DNA of 64,000 nucleotides from Bradyrhizobium sp. NDS-1 (GTDB lineage: Bacteria > Pseudomonadota > Alphaproteobacteria > Rhizobiales > Xanthobacteraceae), in contig NZ_CP136628.1 of assembly GCF_032918005.1 (NCBI RefSeq), positions 3,333,501 through 3,397,500 of the forward strand. The letters run 5' to 3'. Positions 18,706 through 27,171 of this stretch are shown here, in pieces. The position numbers and the translations under genes are program-made. Each line of letters opens with the position of its first letter. Positions within the stretch are counted from its first letter, which is position 1. The notes under the pieces were generated by a model, which saw only the letters and a program-made list of their open reading frames with translations, was not told the origin of the DNA and ran no database searches.

Positions 18706-19203
18706 ATGCGTCAGATGATTTCGGGACTGGTCGCGGCGGCTGCCGTGATGTTCGCCGCCTCCGCGCCAGCCGCGGCCTGCGGCTTCAATCCGTGCCAGCC
18801 GGTTGCGCCGGTCTATTCCGGCTGCAACACCGGATGCGGCGGCTATGGATACGGCTACGGCACATATGAGCGTCTCGCCGAACCGACCACGCAGTATTAC
18901 TACGTCAACCAGGGCCCGACCTACACCGGCCCGGGTGCCTTCGCGCCGTATCCGACCTATCGTGAAGACGCGGTCGTCGCGCCCGCCAATTACGGCTATG
19001 GCTATCGTGCCACTGTCGCTCCCTATCAGCGCCCGTACTACCGTCCGTACCGCTACGGCTACGGCCCGCGTCATGGCTATCTGCCGCGCGTGCACTACGG
19101 CCACGCTCCGCGCTACGGCCATGCGCCGCGCTACGGCTACGCCCATCGCCACGCGCCCATGCCGTATTACGGCGGCCATCGCGTGCTGCGCCGCTATTAC
19201 TGA
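18706..19203 (+). CDS. Secreted Tyr/Gly/His-rich hypothetical protein
   Basis: 165 residues. Signal peptide of about 24 residues ending 'ASAPAAA', followed by a Cys-containing stretch 'CGFNPCQPVAPVYSGCNTGC' with CxxxxC and CxxxC spacings, then low-complexity Tyr-rich sequence with repeats such as 'YGHAPRYG' near residues 125-150. Such compositions occur in small cell-envelope proteins of rhizobia; a function is not known. An AACAGGAGAGAGTA ribosome site precedes the ATG. A hairpin with T run follows the stop. Confidence 0.75.
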   Translation: MRQMISGLVAAAAVMFAASAPAAACGFNPCQPVAPVYSGCNTGCGGYGYGYGTYERLAEPTTQYYYVNQGPTYTGPGAFAPYPTYREDAVVAPANYGYGYRATVAPYQRPYYRPYRYGYGPRHGYLPRVHYGHAPRYGHAPRYGYAHRHAPMPYYGGHRVLRRYY

Positions 19204-19228
19204 TCTCTGATCGGTCGAGCCAACGAGG

Positions 19229-19259
19229 CGCCCGTTCGCGCGATGCGGACGGGCGTTTT
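19229..19259 (+). terminator. Rho-independent terminator
   Basis: CGCCCGT and ACGGGCG (extended to 11 pairs with one wobble) followed directly by TTTT. It lies 26 bp after the stop of the secreted-protein gene at 18706-19203. Confidence 0.75.
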
Positions 19260-19310
19260 GCTTGCGCGGTGTGCGCATCATCACGATCGGAATCGATCTG
19301 GGCTGTCAGC

Positions 19311-19518
19311 CCGCCTACGCCTGTCGGCTACGGCGCGACAGCCTTCATTCGCTTCGCACCATGCTGTGTCGGGATGGCTTGCCGAGCCGAAGCTCGCGAG
19401 GTGGAGAGATCCGCGTTGAGAGCGAGTCCGCCTACGCCCTTCGGGCTACGGCGTGACAGCCTTCGCTCGCTTCGCGCCACGAACACCTGTGCTGGCTTGC
19501 CGAGCCGTAGCTCGCGAA
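19311..19518. repeat. Two copies of a ~90-bp degenerate repeat with long hairpin
   Basis: Copy 1 is 19311-19400 and copy 2 is 19428-19518. They share CCGCCTACGCC at the start, GGCTACGGCG, ACAGCCTTC, CGCTTCGC and TGGCTTGCCGAGCCG near the end, in the same order. Copy 2 also contains a perfect 19-bp inverted pair (19458-19476 with 19513-19531) that abuts the left attachment site. No protein is likely. It looks like an interspersed repeat downstream of the original tRNA-Tyr gene. Confidence 0.7.
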
Positions 19519-19530
19519 GCGAGCGAAGGC

Positions 19531-19588
19531 TGGTGGGGGAGGCAGGACTCGAACCTGCGAAGCCATGAGGCGGCTGATTTACAGTCAG
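19531..19588. repeat. Left attachment site (tRNA-Tyr 3' fragment)
   Basis: 58 bp identical to 43740-43797. It begins with TGG (the CCA end on the minus strand), continues through T arm, variable arm and anticodon arm, and ends inside the D-arm side at CAGTCAG; beyond it the sequence no longer matches a tRNA. It is therefore a truncated tRNA, not a gene. Confidence 0.93.
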
Positions 19589-19716
19589 GCATCTTGTGGT
19601 TTCGGCAACTACCTAAAAGCCCCACATACGTCAAAAAATCTTATTGTAATCAATGACGTCGCCCTCTACTGGTAGCTGACGAAATCCCAGCAAATACCAC
19701 TACAGCTAGGTACTTG

Positions 19717-19736
19717 TTGGGGCTTGGAGTGGGGCT
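19717..19736 (+). repeat. 20-bp repeat, left copy; candidate integrase arm site
   Basis: The sequence TTGGGGCTTGGAGTGGGGCT occurs here and, in the same orientation, at 43647-43666. Each copy lies inside the island, about 130 bp from the left repeat and about 75 bp from the right one. Position suggests arm-type binding sites for the integrase. The left copy also overlaps the promoter region of the integrase gene. Confidence 0.6.
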
Positions 19737-19752
19737 CAGTAAGGGGGCGCTG

Positions 19753-21036
19753 ATGAAAAAACCGCTGACTGCGTTGGCGATCGAACACGCAAAACCGCGA
19801 GCGAAGCGCTACGCCCTGCCGGACGTGGGGCATCCGGGGCTGCGCGTGTTGGTGTATCCGTCTGGGGCGCGGACGTTTGTCTACAGGTTCCGACGTGGCG
19901 AGAAGGAAGACGCGCAAGACGTGACTGTCGTGCTTGGTCCAGCCAGCGGTCCAGGCGCACTTACGCTGGCGCAGGCCCGTGATGCAGCCGGCGACGCACG
20001 CCGGCAACGTGCGATGGGTGCGGACCCGGCCGACCAGAAGCGCGCCACTCGCCGGGCAGAAGCTGCACGGATCGCGGCCGAGGAGCAGGAAGCCCGACGC
20101 CGCGAGGATACGGTCGCAAACGTGCTGGCTCGCTACTACGCCGACCACGCCGATGGATTGAAGTCCGGCCGGGAGGTACGGCGAGTTCTCGACAAGGAAT
20201 TAAAAGGCTGGGCCAAGAGGCGCGTGGACGACATCCGGCGCAGCGACGCAATCCGGGTACTCGACATGGTCAAGGTGCGCGCGCCGATCCAGTCGAAGCG
20301 GTTGCGAGCATATGGGCGACATTTCTTCCAATGGTGCATTACCAAGGAGCTGGTCGAAAGGAACCCGTTTGACGGAACTGCGGTCGTCAAGGAGGTCCCT
20401 CGGGATCGAGTCCTGACTGATGATGAATTGCGGCTCCTGCTGCGGGCAATCGACCGCCTTGAATGGCCTCGGCGTCAATTCGTCCATCTGCTCTTGTTGT
20501 CAGCGCAGCGGTTGAACGAAGTCGGTGACATGGAATGGTCAGAACTCGACCTGACCAGCGATACACCAACATGGACCCTCCCCGGTGCGCGCGCGAAGAA
20601 CGGCCGCGCCCATGCCGTTCCGCTCGCCCCGATCACCGTTGAGATTCTGACAAGCATGGACCGGGTCAAGGACACGCCCCGTGTGTTCGCCTCGTTCTCT
20701 GCGGCCCACGCGAAAACGCGCATTGATGAAGTGATGCTGGAGATCGCGCGCGAAGACGCGGCGGCGGGCGGCGACAATCCTGAGGAGGTCAAAATCGAGC
20801 CCTGGCGACTTCATGATTTGCGGCGCACGGCCGCCACGACCATGCCGAGGCTTGGGGTCGACGTTGTGACGGTTGAACGGGTTCTGAACCATCAAATGCG
20901 CGGTGTGATGGCTGTTTATCAGCGACATTCCTTCGCTCAGGAGAAGCGCCACGCGTTGAATGTCTGGGCGGATTTTCTCGCCAATCTGACGGCGACACGC
21001 GAATCGAATGTCGTGCCCTTCGCGGTGGGTGTCTGA
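19753..21036 (+). CDS. int: Tyrosine-type integrase, P4 family
   Basis: 427 residues from the ATG at 19753 (AAGGGGG upstream; an in-frame TTG at 19714 is less likely). The first ~85 residues form the DUF4102-type arm-binding domain common in P4-like integrases, with a basic coiled stretch around residues 85-120, then a core-binding domain and the catalytic domain. Catalytic residues visible: R253 ('LSAQRLNEV'), H354 and R357 ('LHDLRRTA'), H380 ('LNHQMRGV') and nucleophile Y389 ('AVYQRHSF'). It would recombine the element at the 3' end of tRNA-Tyr, where it is located. Confidence 0.95.
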   Translation: MKKPLTALAIEHAKPRAKRYALPDVGHPGLRVLVYPSGARTFVYRFRRGEKEDAQDVTVVLGPASGPGALTLAQARDAAGDARRQRAMGADPADQKRATRRAEAARIAAEEQEARRREDTVANVLARYYADHADGLKSGREVRRVLDKELKGWAKRRVDDIRRSDAIRVLDMVKVRAPIQSKRLRAYGRHFFQWCITKELVERNPFDGTAVVKEVPRDRVLTDDELRLLLRAIDRLEWPRRQFVHLLLLSAQRLNEVGDMEWSELDLTSDTPTWTLPGARAKNGRAHAVPLAPITVEILTSMDRVKDTPRVFASFSAAHAKTRIDEVMLEIAREDAAAGGDNPEEVKIEPWRLHDLRRTAATTMPRLGVDVVTVERVLNHQMRGVMAVYQRHSFAQEKRHALNVWADFLANLTATRESNVVPFAVGV

Positions 21037-21037
21037 C

Positions 21038-21535
21038 ATGGCTGAGCTTCCGTCTGTACTGGACATGGTGCGTAGCGAGATAGCTGTTATGGTCGAAGTT
21101 TTCGAACGGGATGGCGATGCCTCTGCCGCATGGCGCGCTTTCTTTCTCGGTCGCAAGTACGGCTGCGAGATTCCGGACTTAATCAACAAAGAAATCGATA
21201 GGTTTGCTGAGGCAGTCGGAGCGGTCGCTGACCTCGCATTTCAGGGGGACAACAAGGCGACAATCAGTAACGAAGAGGTCGGGTTGGTCTGGAAGAATTT
21301 CAAAGATCGCGACGCTGGACCAGCCGTTTTTCGGGCGCGCCGCGATTATGACATTGCAGTTGACGCCGCGCGGCTGCGTCTCGCGGGCTTCTCTGCCACT
21401 CACGTGACGGATGTACTTACCAAACGGCACGGCGTCAGCAAAACGACGCTCTACAACGCTCAAAAACGGTTCCCTGATGTCCAGTACATGAGCCAAGCCG
21501 AACTCGACGGCCATCCCTATCATCGCGACGGATGA
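21038..21535 (+). CDS. Hypothetical protein with possible C-terminal HTH
   Basis: 165 residues from the ATG at 21038, one base after the integrase stop, so the two genes are probably co-transcribed and translationally coupled. No family is recognised. Around residues 110-150 the sequence 'LAGFSATHVTDVLTKRHGVS' followed by 'KTTLYNAQKRFPD' has the spacing of a helix-turn-helix (helix, short turn, KTTLY recognition helix), as in resolvase-type HTH_7 domains. It could assist the integrase or regulate it. Confidence in the gene is good, in function low. Confidence 0.7.
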   Translation: MAELPSVLDMVRSEIAVMVEVFERDGDASAAWRAFFLGRKYGCEIPDLINKEIDRFAEAVGAVADLAFQGDNKATISNEEVGLVWKNFKDRDAGPAVFRARRDYDIAVDAARLRLAGFSATHVTDVLTKRHGVSKTTLYNAQKRFPDVQYMSQAELDGHPYHRDG

Positions 21536-21637
21536 GCGACGGATGGTTTCCAACGAAGTGGGGCTGGTTAAATGAGACGACGAAGCCTTGCTGCCACGCT
21601 ACCTCTTGGCATGTCATCAAACACCAAGAGGACCAAC

Positions 21638-21835
21638 ATGAAGCAACTGATTAAGTCCGAAACCGTGCGCGGTAAGCTCGACATGCCGCAGTCAACTTTC
21701 GAGCGGCTGGTTAAGCTGCGAACGCACGGCTTCCCTGCGCCGATCTACATCAGCCGGTCCAGATTCTTTGACGCGGCGGAGATTGAGGAATGGCTCGCTA
21801 CCCGTTCGGCGACCAATTGCAACGAACGCGCGTAA
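21638..21835 (+). CDS. AlpA-like / excisionase-like DNA-binding protein
   Basis: 65 residues from the ATG at 21638 (AAGAGGACC upstream). The layout 'KSETVRGKLDMPQSTFERLV' then 'FPAPIYISRSRFFDAAEIEEWL' matches AlpA-type winged helix proteins: a helix-turn-helix, the wing 'FPxPixIxxxRFF', and the terminal 'EIEEWL' helix. AlpA of prophage CP4-57 controls excision of a P4-type element, which fits the neighbouring P4-type integrase. It probably regulates or takes part in excision of this island. Confidence 0.8.
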   Translation: MKQLIKSETVRGKLDMPQSTFERLVKLRTHGFPAPIYISRSRFFDAAEIEEWLATRSATNCNERA

Positions 21836-21847
21836 GGGAGGCTGACC

Positions 21848-22009
21848 ATGGACGACGACAGCCCTAAAATCGGTTCGCCCGAATACCTGCGCTTGCTCGC
21901 AGACTGCCTCGGACGCAACGAAGAGGCCACGCTTGGCCCGACCGATCAGGCCTTGTGCAAGCAGGCACTTCTCGACCGCGCCGATCTGATCGACGCCGGG
22001 CTCGCCTGA
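21848..22009 (+). CDS. Small hypothetical protein, 53 residues
   Basis: The frame ATG(21848)-TGA(22007-22009) encodes 53 mostly acidic residues (starts MDDDSPKIGS, ends LIDAGLA). A GGGAGG site lies 6 bp upstream, and it begins 12 bp after the AlpA-like gene, so it is probably translated in the same operon. It has no recognised domain; it looks helical. Its small size makes it easy to miss. Confidence 0.55.
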   Translation: MDDDSPKIGSPEYLRLLADCLGRNEEATLGPTDQALCKQALLDRADLIDAGLA

Positions 22010-22180
22010 TACATCCCAGCCTCAGTATCAACGAAACGTTGCAACCGACGCGGCGTCTAGCTTCGCGTCGGTGTGTTTTTTGCCTCGTGCAAGAGGGTTT
22101 TCAGCAGGGGAGATTATAATGGACTGTTCAACTCTGTGACGGCGTGTTCGTTTGTCTTCACAAACGATCGGAGACCAAAA

Positions 22181-22369
22181 ATGTCGAACTCAGCGCTGCT
22201 GCCTCAAGATGAACTCATGGCGGAACTCAGCGTGTCGCGACCGACGTTGCAGCGGTATCGCCGGGAAGGCACGGGACCGGCTTGGTTCCGGCTTCCCGGC
22301 GGTGCCGTGCGTTACCGCCGGTCGGATGTGGACCTATGGCTCGAAGCGCGGCGTATCGCCGCCACGTAA
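22181..22369 (+). CDS. Helix-turn-helix (excisionase-type) protein
   Basis: 62 residues from the ATG at 22181 with CGGAGACC upstream. The sequence 'LLPQDELMAELSVSRPTLQR' gives a HTH, followed by 'GPAWFRLPGGAVRYRRSDVD' and 'LWLEARR', the MerR/excisionase-like winged pattern. It is the second such protein in this part of the island; together they likely set expression of the replication gene downstream. DNA target is unknown. Confidence 0.78.
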   Translation: MSNSALLPQDELMAELSVSRPTLQRYRREGTGPAWFRLPGGAVRYRRSDVDLWLEARRIAAT

Positions 22370-22422
22370 CGCAAAAAGCAAAACCCGCGCGCTGGCAGGC
22401 GGCGGGTGATGCAACAGGAAGT

Positions 22423-22743
22423 ATGATGAAGCCCGATTTTTATAGTCCCGACTCGAAGTGTGCGCAAGCGCATAGGCGCTGGATTGAGTCTCCCGAGTAC
22501 ACGCCGATCAACGCTGACACCGTTCTCGGCGCTGCCCGCCAGTTTGACAAACACATGCGCCGCCAGTCGCACCGCGACTATGAAATGCGTGTGTTTGAGG
22601 ACGGCAGCGTGTTCTTCCGCAACGCCGAGCAGCCGACGTTGAGGCGGATTATCCTGCTCGCGGAAATCCAGGCGGCGTCCCGCGACTTCTGGATGAGCCC
22701 GAGGCGCACGCTTTGGCAGCACATCGCGGCGCTGTGGCTCTAA
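22423..22743 (+). CDS. Hypothetical protein of the island replication operon
   Basis: About 106 residues; starts with tandem ATG codons at 22423 and 22426 behind ACAGGAA. The protein is basic and helical, with no recognised domain. It ends 3 bp before the primase-helicase gene and so is almost surely co-transcribed with it. The middle segment 'MRVFEDGSVFFRNAEQPTL' could be a beta hairpin. It may be an accessory DNA-binding protein, but nothing supports this beyond context. Confidence 0.65.
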   Translation: MMKPDFYSPDSKCAQAHRRWIESPEYTPINADTVLGAARQFDKHMRRQSHRDYEMRVFEDGSVFFRNAEQPTLRRIILLAEIQAASRDFWMSPRRTLWQHIAALWL

Positions 22744-22746
22744 GCG

Positions 22747-25700
22747 ATGGCTTCCCCTTTTGCGTTGACGGCCCCGGCGCTGATCGAGCGCGGCTACTCG
22801 CCGCTGCCGATCGCGCCGCGCATTGAGCCAAGCGAAGACCGCCAAAACCCCCCTTCGGGAAAAGAGCCCGGCAAGTTCGATGCCGAGAAATGGGAATGGT
22901 TTAGGCTGAAGGGGTGGGGCGAACTCTGCAAACGGCAGGCGCATCCCAAGATCATCGCACATTGGTCAACATGGCCGGATGCTGGCGTTGGAGTCGCATG
23001 CGGCTTCGGTGGGTTGGTAGCGATCGACGTGGACGATGACGCCCTGGTTGATCCAATCCGAGAAGCATTGCCGCCGGGGGCGCTTGGAAAACGGGGAAAG
23101 AAAGGGGAGACCTTTTTCGTTCGGGCCGCCGAGCCGATGAAGTCCCGGCCTTACAACGATGCCAACGGAATCCGCTTGCTCGATTTTTTGAGCGATGGAA
23201 GGCAGACGGTGTTGCCCGGCACCGTGCACCCCAACACGGGTCGTCCTTACATTTGGACCACCGAGCGGACGTTGCTCGACACGCCACTTGCCGAGCTTCC
23301 GGCGTTCACGGGCGCGCACGTCGCGGCGATGGAGGAAGTGCTTGCCCGGTTCGGTTGGGCGGATAGCGAGCGTCGCCAGCCGCGCGGCGAGGCTATGGAG
23401 CGGCCTGCTCGATCGTATAGTGAGACGGCAAGCAACAATGAGTTTGATGCTGCGGTGTTGGCTGCGCGCCCCCAATGGCTGCGGCATCCGCAACTTGGCC
23501 TCCATGGGTTGCACCGCGAACCCGGTGGTTGGCGGGCGGTAGCGAGCTTTCGCGCATCGGGCAGTGGTCGCGCGACCGGCAAGCGGGGCTTTAGTCTTTC
23601 GATCCGCGATGACGGGCCGATCAAGGATCACGGCGGGCGCGGTTACAACGATGCGACGTTGGTTGCGGAATGCGCGTTCGGTGGCGACGTTGCCGCCGCT
23701 TACGATTGGCTCCGCGAGCAGATTGGATGGACCGACGCCCCCCTGATCCTTCTGCGCAACGGCGTACCCGCACCGACGCTCGCACCGACCTATCCCGATC
23801 AGCGTGTTCCCCTTGACGCCGCCACCGCGCGCCTTCGTTCGCTAACTGGGGATGATTTTGCCGCCGCCATCCAGGCGGGGATCGGGGCTCGCAATCAAGA
23901 GAGGATCAAGCCGTCGCTGATCCATCCGTCGCACCCGGTTACGGTGGTGCGGGTCGAGGCCGGTGTGGGCAAGACCCATACAGCGATTGAGGCCATTGCG
24001 AAGCTGACCCGGCTCGGCCGCCGATTTGTTTACGTTGTCCCCCGCCACGACTTGGCGGACCAAGTTGCCGCTGGGCTCGCGGCGCATGGCGTCCGTGTTG
24101 AAGTCTATCGCGGCTATGACCGGCCGGACCCGCGCGCGCCCGACACCCATCTCATGTGCCGCAATTTACCCGCCCTCGAAGCGGCGCGCGGCCTTGGTGT
24201 TAGCATCCGCAGCGCTGTTTGCGAACGGCGCGTTAGCGTTGAAAACGTGATCGTCCGATGCCCAATGGCCAATGTGTGCGGCATGGAGCGCCAGCGCGAA
24301 GCGCGGCCGTCCGTGTGGGTTGTTCCAGCCGCCTTGCTGCACACGGAGCGGCCGGACTTCTTTTTTGAGCCAGACGCTGTCGTAATTGACGAAGGGTTCA
24401 TTGATAACGCGCTCGGCGAGCAGTTGACGCTCGACGTTGCCGCGCTGGTCAAGGCCAAGATCGAACTCTGCGATGTTGAGGAGCATGACGCCGTAGAGCG
24501 ATTCCGCCACCGGCTTGCCGCCGCGATCAAGGCGAATGGCGACGGGCCGCTGTCCCGCGCTGCGCTTGTAGACCACGGTATAGCCGCAGGAGACGCTTAC
24601 GCGGTCGGTTGGCTAGAACGCCGCCGGATCAATTCTTCGATCTTGCGCCCCGATATGCGGGAAAGCGAACTTAAGACCATTGCCCATCGCCACGCGGCGC
24701 GAAACAAGCTGGCGCGCGGTGCTGCGGCGCTTTGGCATGAGATCGCGACCTTTCTTGAGGAATGGAAGATCGAGTCAATCATCGGCGATAGATCCCGGTC
24801 AGGGCGGATCACGGTGACGGACGGCAATGTTTCCGTGGCGCCTTTGCAGCCCGTGCATCCGTCGTGGCGTGCGCCGACGCTGGTACTCGACGCCACCGCG
24901 CCCCCGGCGTCGCTACTGGCAATTGCGCTCGGTGAGATCGAGATTCCCGGCTGTCCGCCGGTTGTGACCGAGCAGCGGGACGTTGCTGCCAAGTGGCCCG
25001 ATCATGTCCGGGTGCGGCAGGTTGTTGGCGCTCCGGTCAGCATGTCGAAACTCGGCCTCTGGAAGGATGCCAAGCCGCGAAACGTGCGGGACATTGTCCG
25101 GTTCATTGGGCTCCGGGCGGCGTTGGCCGCACCTGACCGGATCGGTGTCGTCACCTACAAGGGCCTGCTTGACCAGATCGCCGGACAGCTTCCGGCCAAC
25201 GTGATCGCTCGGCACTTTGGGGCCTTGGCCGGCATGAACGACATGCAAGACGTTGCCGGCCTGATCGTGATCGGGCGTCCCGCCGCCAAGCGGTCCGCCG
25301 TTGAAGCCTTGGCGTCGGTCTTCGCCGGGCGTCCGATGACCGGTGGCGAAGGTCATTTCTTCGATAAGTATCCCGGCGGCATCCAGCTTGCTGATGGCTC
25401 CTTTGTCGCGACTACGGTTGATCGCCATCCTGAGCCGATTGCGGAGGCGCTGCGCTGGCGGATCACCGTGGGCGAACTACTTCAGGCGGTTGGTCGATTG
25501 CGCCCCCACCGGCGCTCCGAACCGTGCTGGCTGGACATTGTGTGCGATGTGCCGCTGCCGGTCACGGTTCATGAAGTGGTGCGGTGGGCTGGGGCGGCCC
25601 CCCGGGCGACCGCTGACATGGTGGCGGAAGGCGTGGTTCTGACGAACAGCCGGGACGCCGGATTGGCGTTCGGAACGACGGACTGGGGCGCGCGAGGAGT

Positions 25701-26019
25701 CGGTGGTTTCTCTATAGAGTCTCTTATTAGAGATTCCACCGACTCCCCGCCCGTCCGAAAGTTCACGTACCAGAAGGCCGGTCCCGGCCAGAAGCGGTAC
25801 GCCGGCTGGTATCTTCCCGGCATCCTGCCGGGCGGCGTCCCCGCCCTCCGGGGGTGGCTGGAAGGGCGGCTGGGGCCGCTGGCGAGTCTTGAGGTTGAGC
25901 GGATGCAGTCGCGCGCCTCCCTCGCCGAGATAGGTCGGGAGGCGGCAGGTCGCTTGAAGTTTGCAAATGTACTTTCACCGGCACTGGAATCAATCGCTGC
26001 ATTCTTTGACGATCTCTAA
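22747..26019 (+). CDS. Primase-polymerase / SF2 helicase fusion protein
   Basis: 1090 residues. The first ~200 form a bifunctional primase-polymerase (prim-pol) domain: 'ERGYSPLPIAPR', then 'WPDAGVGVACGFGGLVAIDV' with the metal-binding D-x-D ('IDVDDD'), and 'VLPGTVHPNTG'. The second half is a helicase: Walker A 'AGVGKT' at 405-410, motif II 'VVIDEGF' at 545-551, and motif VI 'LLQAVGRLRPHR' near residue 915. Between Walker A and motif II are four Cys (C471, C492, C505, C511), a possible Fe-S or zinc site as in DinG/XPD-like helicases. It is the probable replication initiator of the island, implying that the excised element can replicate. Confidence 0.85.
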   Translation: MASPFALTAPALIERGYSPLPIAPRIEPSEDRQNPPSGKEPGKFDAEKWEWFRLKGWGELCKRQAHPKIIAHWSTWPDAGVGVACGFGGLVAIDVDDDALVDPIREALPPGALGKRGKKGETFFVRAAEPMKSRPYNDANGIRLLDFLSDGRQTVLPGTVHPNTGRPYIWTTERTLLDTPLAELPAFTGAHVAAMEEVLARFGWADSERRQPRGEAMERPARSYSETASNNEFDAAVLAARPQWLRHPQLGLHGLHREPGGWRAVASFRASGSGRATGKRGFSLSIRDDGPIKDHGGRGYNDATLVAECAFGGDVAAAYDWLREQIGWTDAPLILLRNGVPAPTLAPTYPDQRVPLDAATARLRSLTGDDFAAAIQAGIGARNQERIKPSLIHPSHPVTVVRVEAGVGKTHTAIEAIAKLTRLGRRFVYVVPRHDLADQVAAGLAAHGVRVEVYRGYDRPDPRAPDTHLMCRNLPALEAARGLGVSIRSAVCERRVSVENVIVRCPMANVCGMERQREARPSVWVVPAALLHTERPDFFFEPDAVVIDEGFIDNALGEQLTLDVAALVKAKIELCDVEEHDAVERFRHRLAAAIKANGDGPLSRAALVDHGIAAGDAYAVGWLERRRINSSILRPDMRESELKTIAHRHAARNKLARGAAALWHEIATFLEEWKIESIIGDRSRSGRITVTDGNVSVAPLQPVHPSWRAPTLVLDATAPPASLLAIALGEIEIPGCPPVVTEQRDVAAKWPDHVRVRQVVGAPVSMSKLGLWKDAKPRNVRDIVRFIGLRAALAAPDRIGVVTYKGLLDQIAGQLPANVIARHFGALAGMNDMQDVAGLIVIGRPAAKRSAVEALASVFAGRPMTGGEGHFFDKYPGGIQLADGSFVATTVDRHPEPIAEALRWRITVGELLQAVGRLRPHRRSEPCWLDIVCDVPLPVTVHEVVRWAGAAPRATADMVAEGVVLTNSRDAGLAFGTTDWGARGVGGFSIESLIRDSTDSPPVRKFTYQKAGPGQKRYAGWYLPGILPGGVPALRGWLEGRLGPLASLEVERMQSRASLAEIGREAAGRLKFANVLSPALESIAAFFDDL

Positions 26020-26041
26020 CAGAGCACGTAGAGTTACGACC

Positions 26042-26230
26042 ATGAACCTCCAACAGCAGATCGCCTACATCGAGCGCAAACAGGAAGACGCTCGCAGGTT
26101 TGCGGCCGAGCAGCGCGCCTTGGTCGCAAAAGATGCTCGGATGCTCTGGCCGTTTCCTGTTGGCGGGATGGTCGCCGGCGCGGCGGTGTTTGGCGCCGGC
26201 ATGGTATTCGCGAAGCTGATCGGGGCGTGA
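26042..26230 (+). CDS. Small protein with coiled coil and one membrane segment
   Basis: 62 residues from the ATG at 26042. The first ~33 residues are a charged helix ('IAYIERKQEDARRFAAEQRA'), followed by one membrane segment ('VGGMVAGAAVFGAGMVFAKL') to the C-terminus. It starts 22 bp after the primase-helicase stop. Similar small proteins occur downstream of phage and plasmid replication genes; function is unknown. Confidence 0.6.
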   Translation: MNLQQQIAYIERKQEDARRFAAEQRALVAKDARMLWPFPVGGMVAGAAVFGAGMVFAKLIGA

Positions 26231-26345
26231 CCTCGACCGTACCTACCCGTCCGCTCACAAATTCCAGATCGCGGGCGGTCTGTCTCGATGAGGTCCGCTT
26301 AGCGTGGCAGAGCGGAAGTGATTGGCCGACTTCCCGACGGTGGGT

Positions 26346-26362
26346 TTTGACCCTAACCGGAC
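26346..26362 (+). repeat. 17-bp repeat, left copy
   Basis: TTTGACCCTAACCGGAC; a second copy with one change (TTTGACCCTAACCCGAC) is at 28212-28228 in the same orientation. The two flank the pair of Crp-type regulator genes. They may be remnants of one insertion or of a dispersed repeat. Confidence 0.5.
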
Positions 26363-26365
26363 AAT

Positions 26366-27142
26366 TCAAATGGCGTTTCCTTGGGTCTTGCCAGGCTCTC
26401 CGGCGCTGCGGCTGCAGGCAGGTGAACGGGCCGTCTCCAGCGCATGAAGATACTCCCGGCTGAACTCGGCCGCGTCCTCCAGCCTGGCCCGATCAAGTAG
26501 CTGCACGGTGTGATTTCGCCAATCAATGAGGCCCTCGCGTCTAAGCTCCTGAAGTGTCCTGTTCACATGTACAACTGACAGCCCACATGCGTCGGCAACA
26601 TCCTGTTGCGTAAAGGGCAGATGGAGGCTGCCGTTGTCCAGCAGTCCAACAAGTTCCATCCGGGTGGCGAGTTCGCAAAGCAAATGCGCGATTCTTCCCA
26701 AGGCCTGGCGCGCGCCAAGGTTTTCGATCCATTCGCGATAAATGGCTGCATGTATTAGCGTCTCGCGCCAGAATGCTTGCGTAAGTCCCGAAGATCCGCT
26801 CATCAGTTCCCTGAGATGAGCATGAGAGACAGAGGCTACAGTCGAAACGCCCACGCTGCAGAGCTCATGGTCCATGACGGGCAGGTGTAGCGTATGAAGA
26901 TCCGGCATATCGCCAGCGATATAGAACGATGAGATTTGGTTGCGGGCGGAGATCACCCTCTGACGCGACAGAAACCCGCTGACAACAACAATCGAGTTCG
27001 TCGGGCGGTCGCCTTCGCGCACCAGATATTCGCCATCCGCCAGCGTCAAAAGCTTGTACGGCATGCGTGCGAGCTTGGCTTGATCCTGCTCAGAAAGTCC
27101 AGCGACCGCCTGCAAACGCGCGATCAGCCTGCGATGTGGCAT
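26366..27142 (-). CDS. Crp/Fnr family transcriptional regulator
   Basis: 258 residues. The N-terminal cyclic-nucleotide-binding-like beta barrel is seen in 'LLTLADGEYLVREGDRP' and the following strands; the long dimer helix precedes a C-terminal winged helix with 'LPFTQQDVADACGLSVVHVN' and 'RTLQELRREGLIDW', the recognition helix region. No Fnr-type Cys cluster is present at the N-terminus. This group is common in Bradyrhizobium and often lies beside a second Crp gene, as here. It is 29 bp downstream of the paralogue at 27172 and probably in one operon. Confidence 0.88.
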   Translation of the reverse strand: MPHRRLIARLQAVAGLSEQDQAKLARMPYKLLTLADGEYLVREGDRPTNSIVVVSGFLSRQRVISARNQISSFYIAGDMPDLHTLHLPVMDHELCSVGVSTVASVSHAHLRELMSGSSGLTQAFWRETLIHAAIYREWIENLGARQALGRIAHLLCELATRMELVGLLDNGSLHLPFTQQDVADACGLSVVHVNRTLQELRREGLIDWRNHTVQLLDRARLEDAAEFSREYLHALETARSPACSRSAGEPGKTQGNAI

Positions 27143-27171
27143 GATACGTTATCCTTCCACCTGCCAAGCGG

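Noticed and set aside
19311..19518. Repeats resembling a CRISPR array
   Set aside because: Only two degenerate ~90-bp copies, no regular spacers and no cas genes.
19531..19588. A second tRNA-Tyr gene
   Set aside because: Only the 3' two-thirds is present; the acceptor 5' strand and D arm are missing, so it is the attachment-site fragment.
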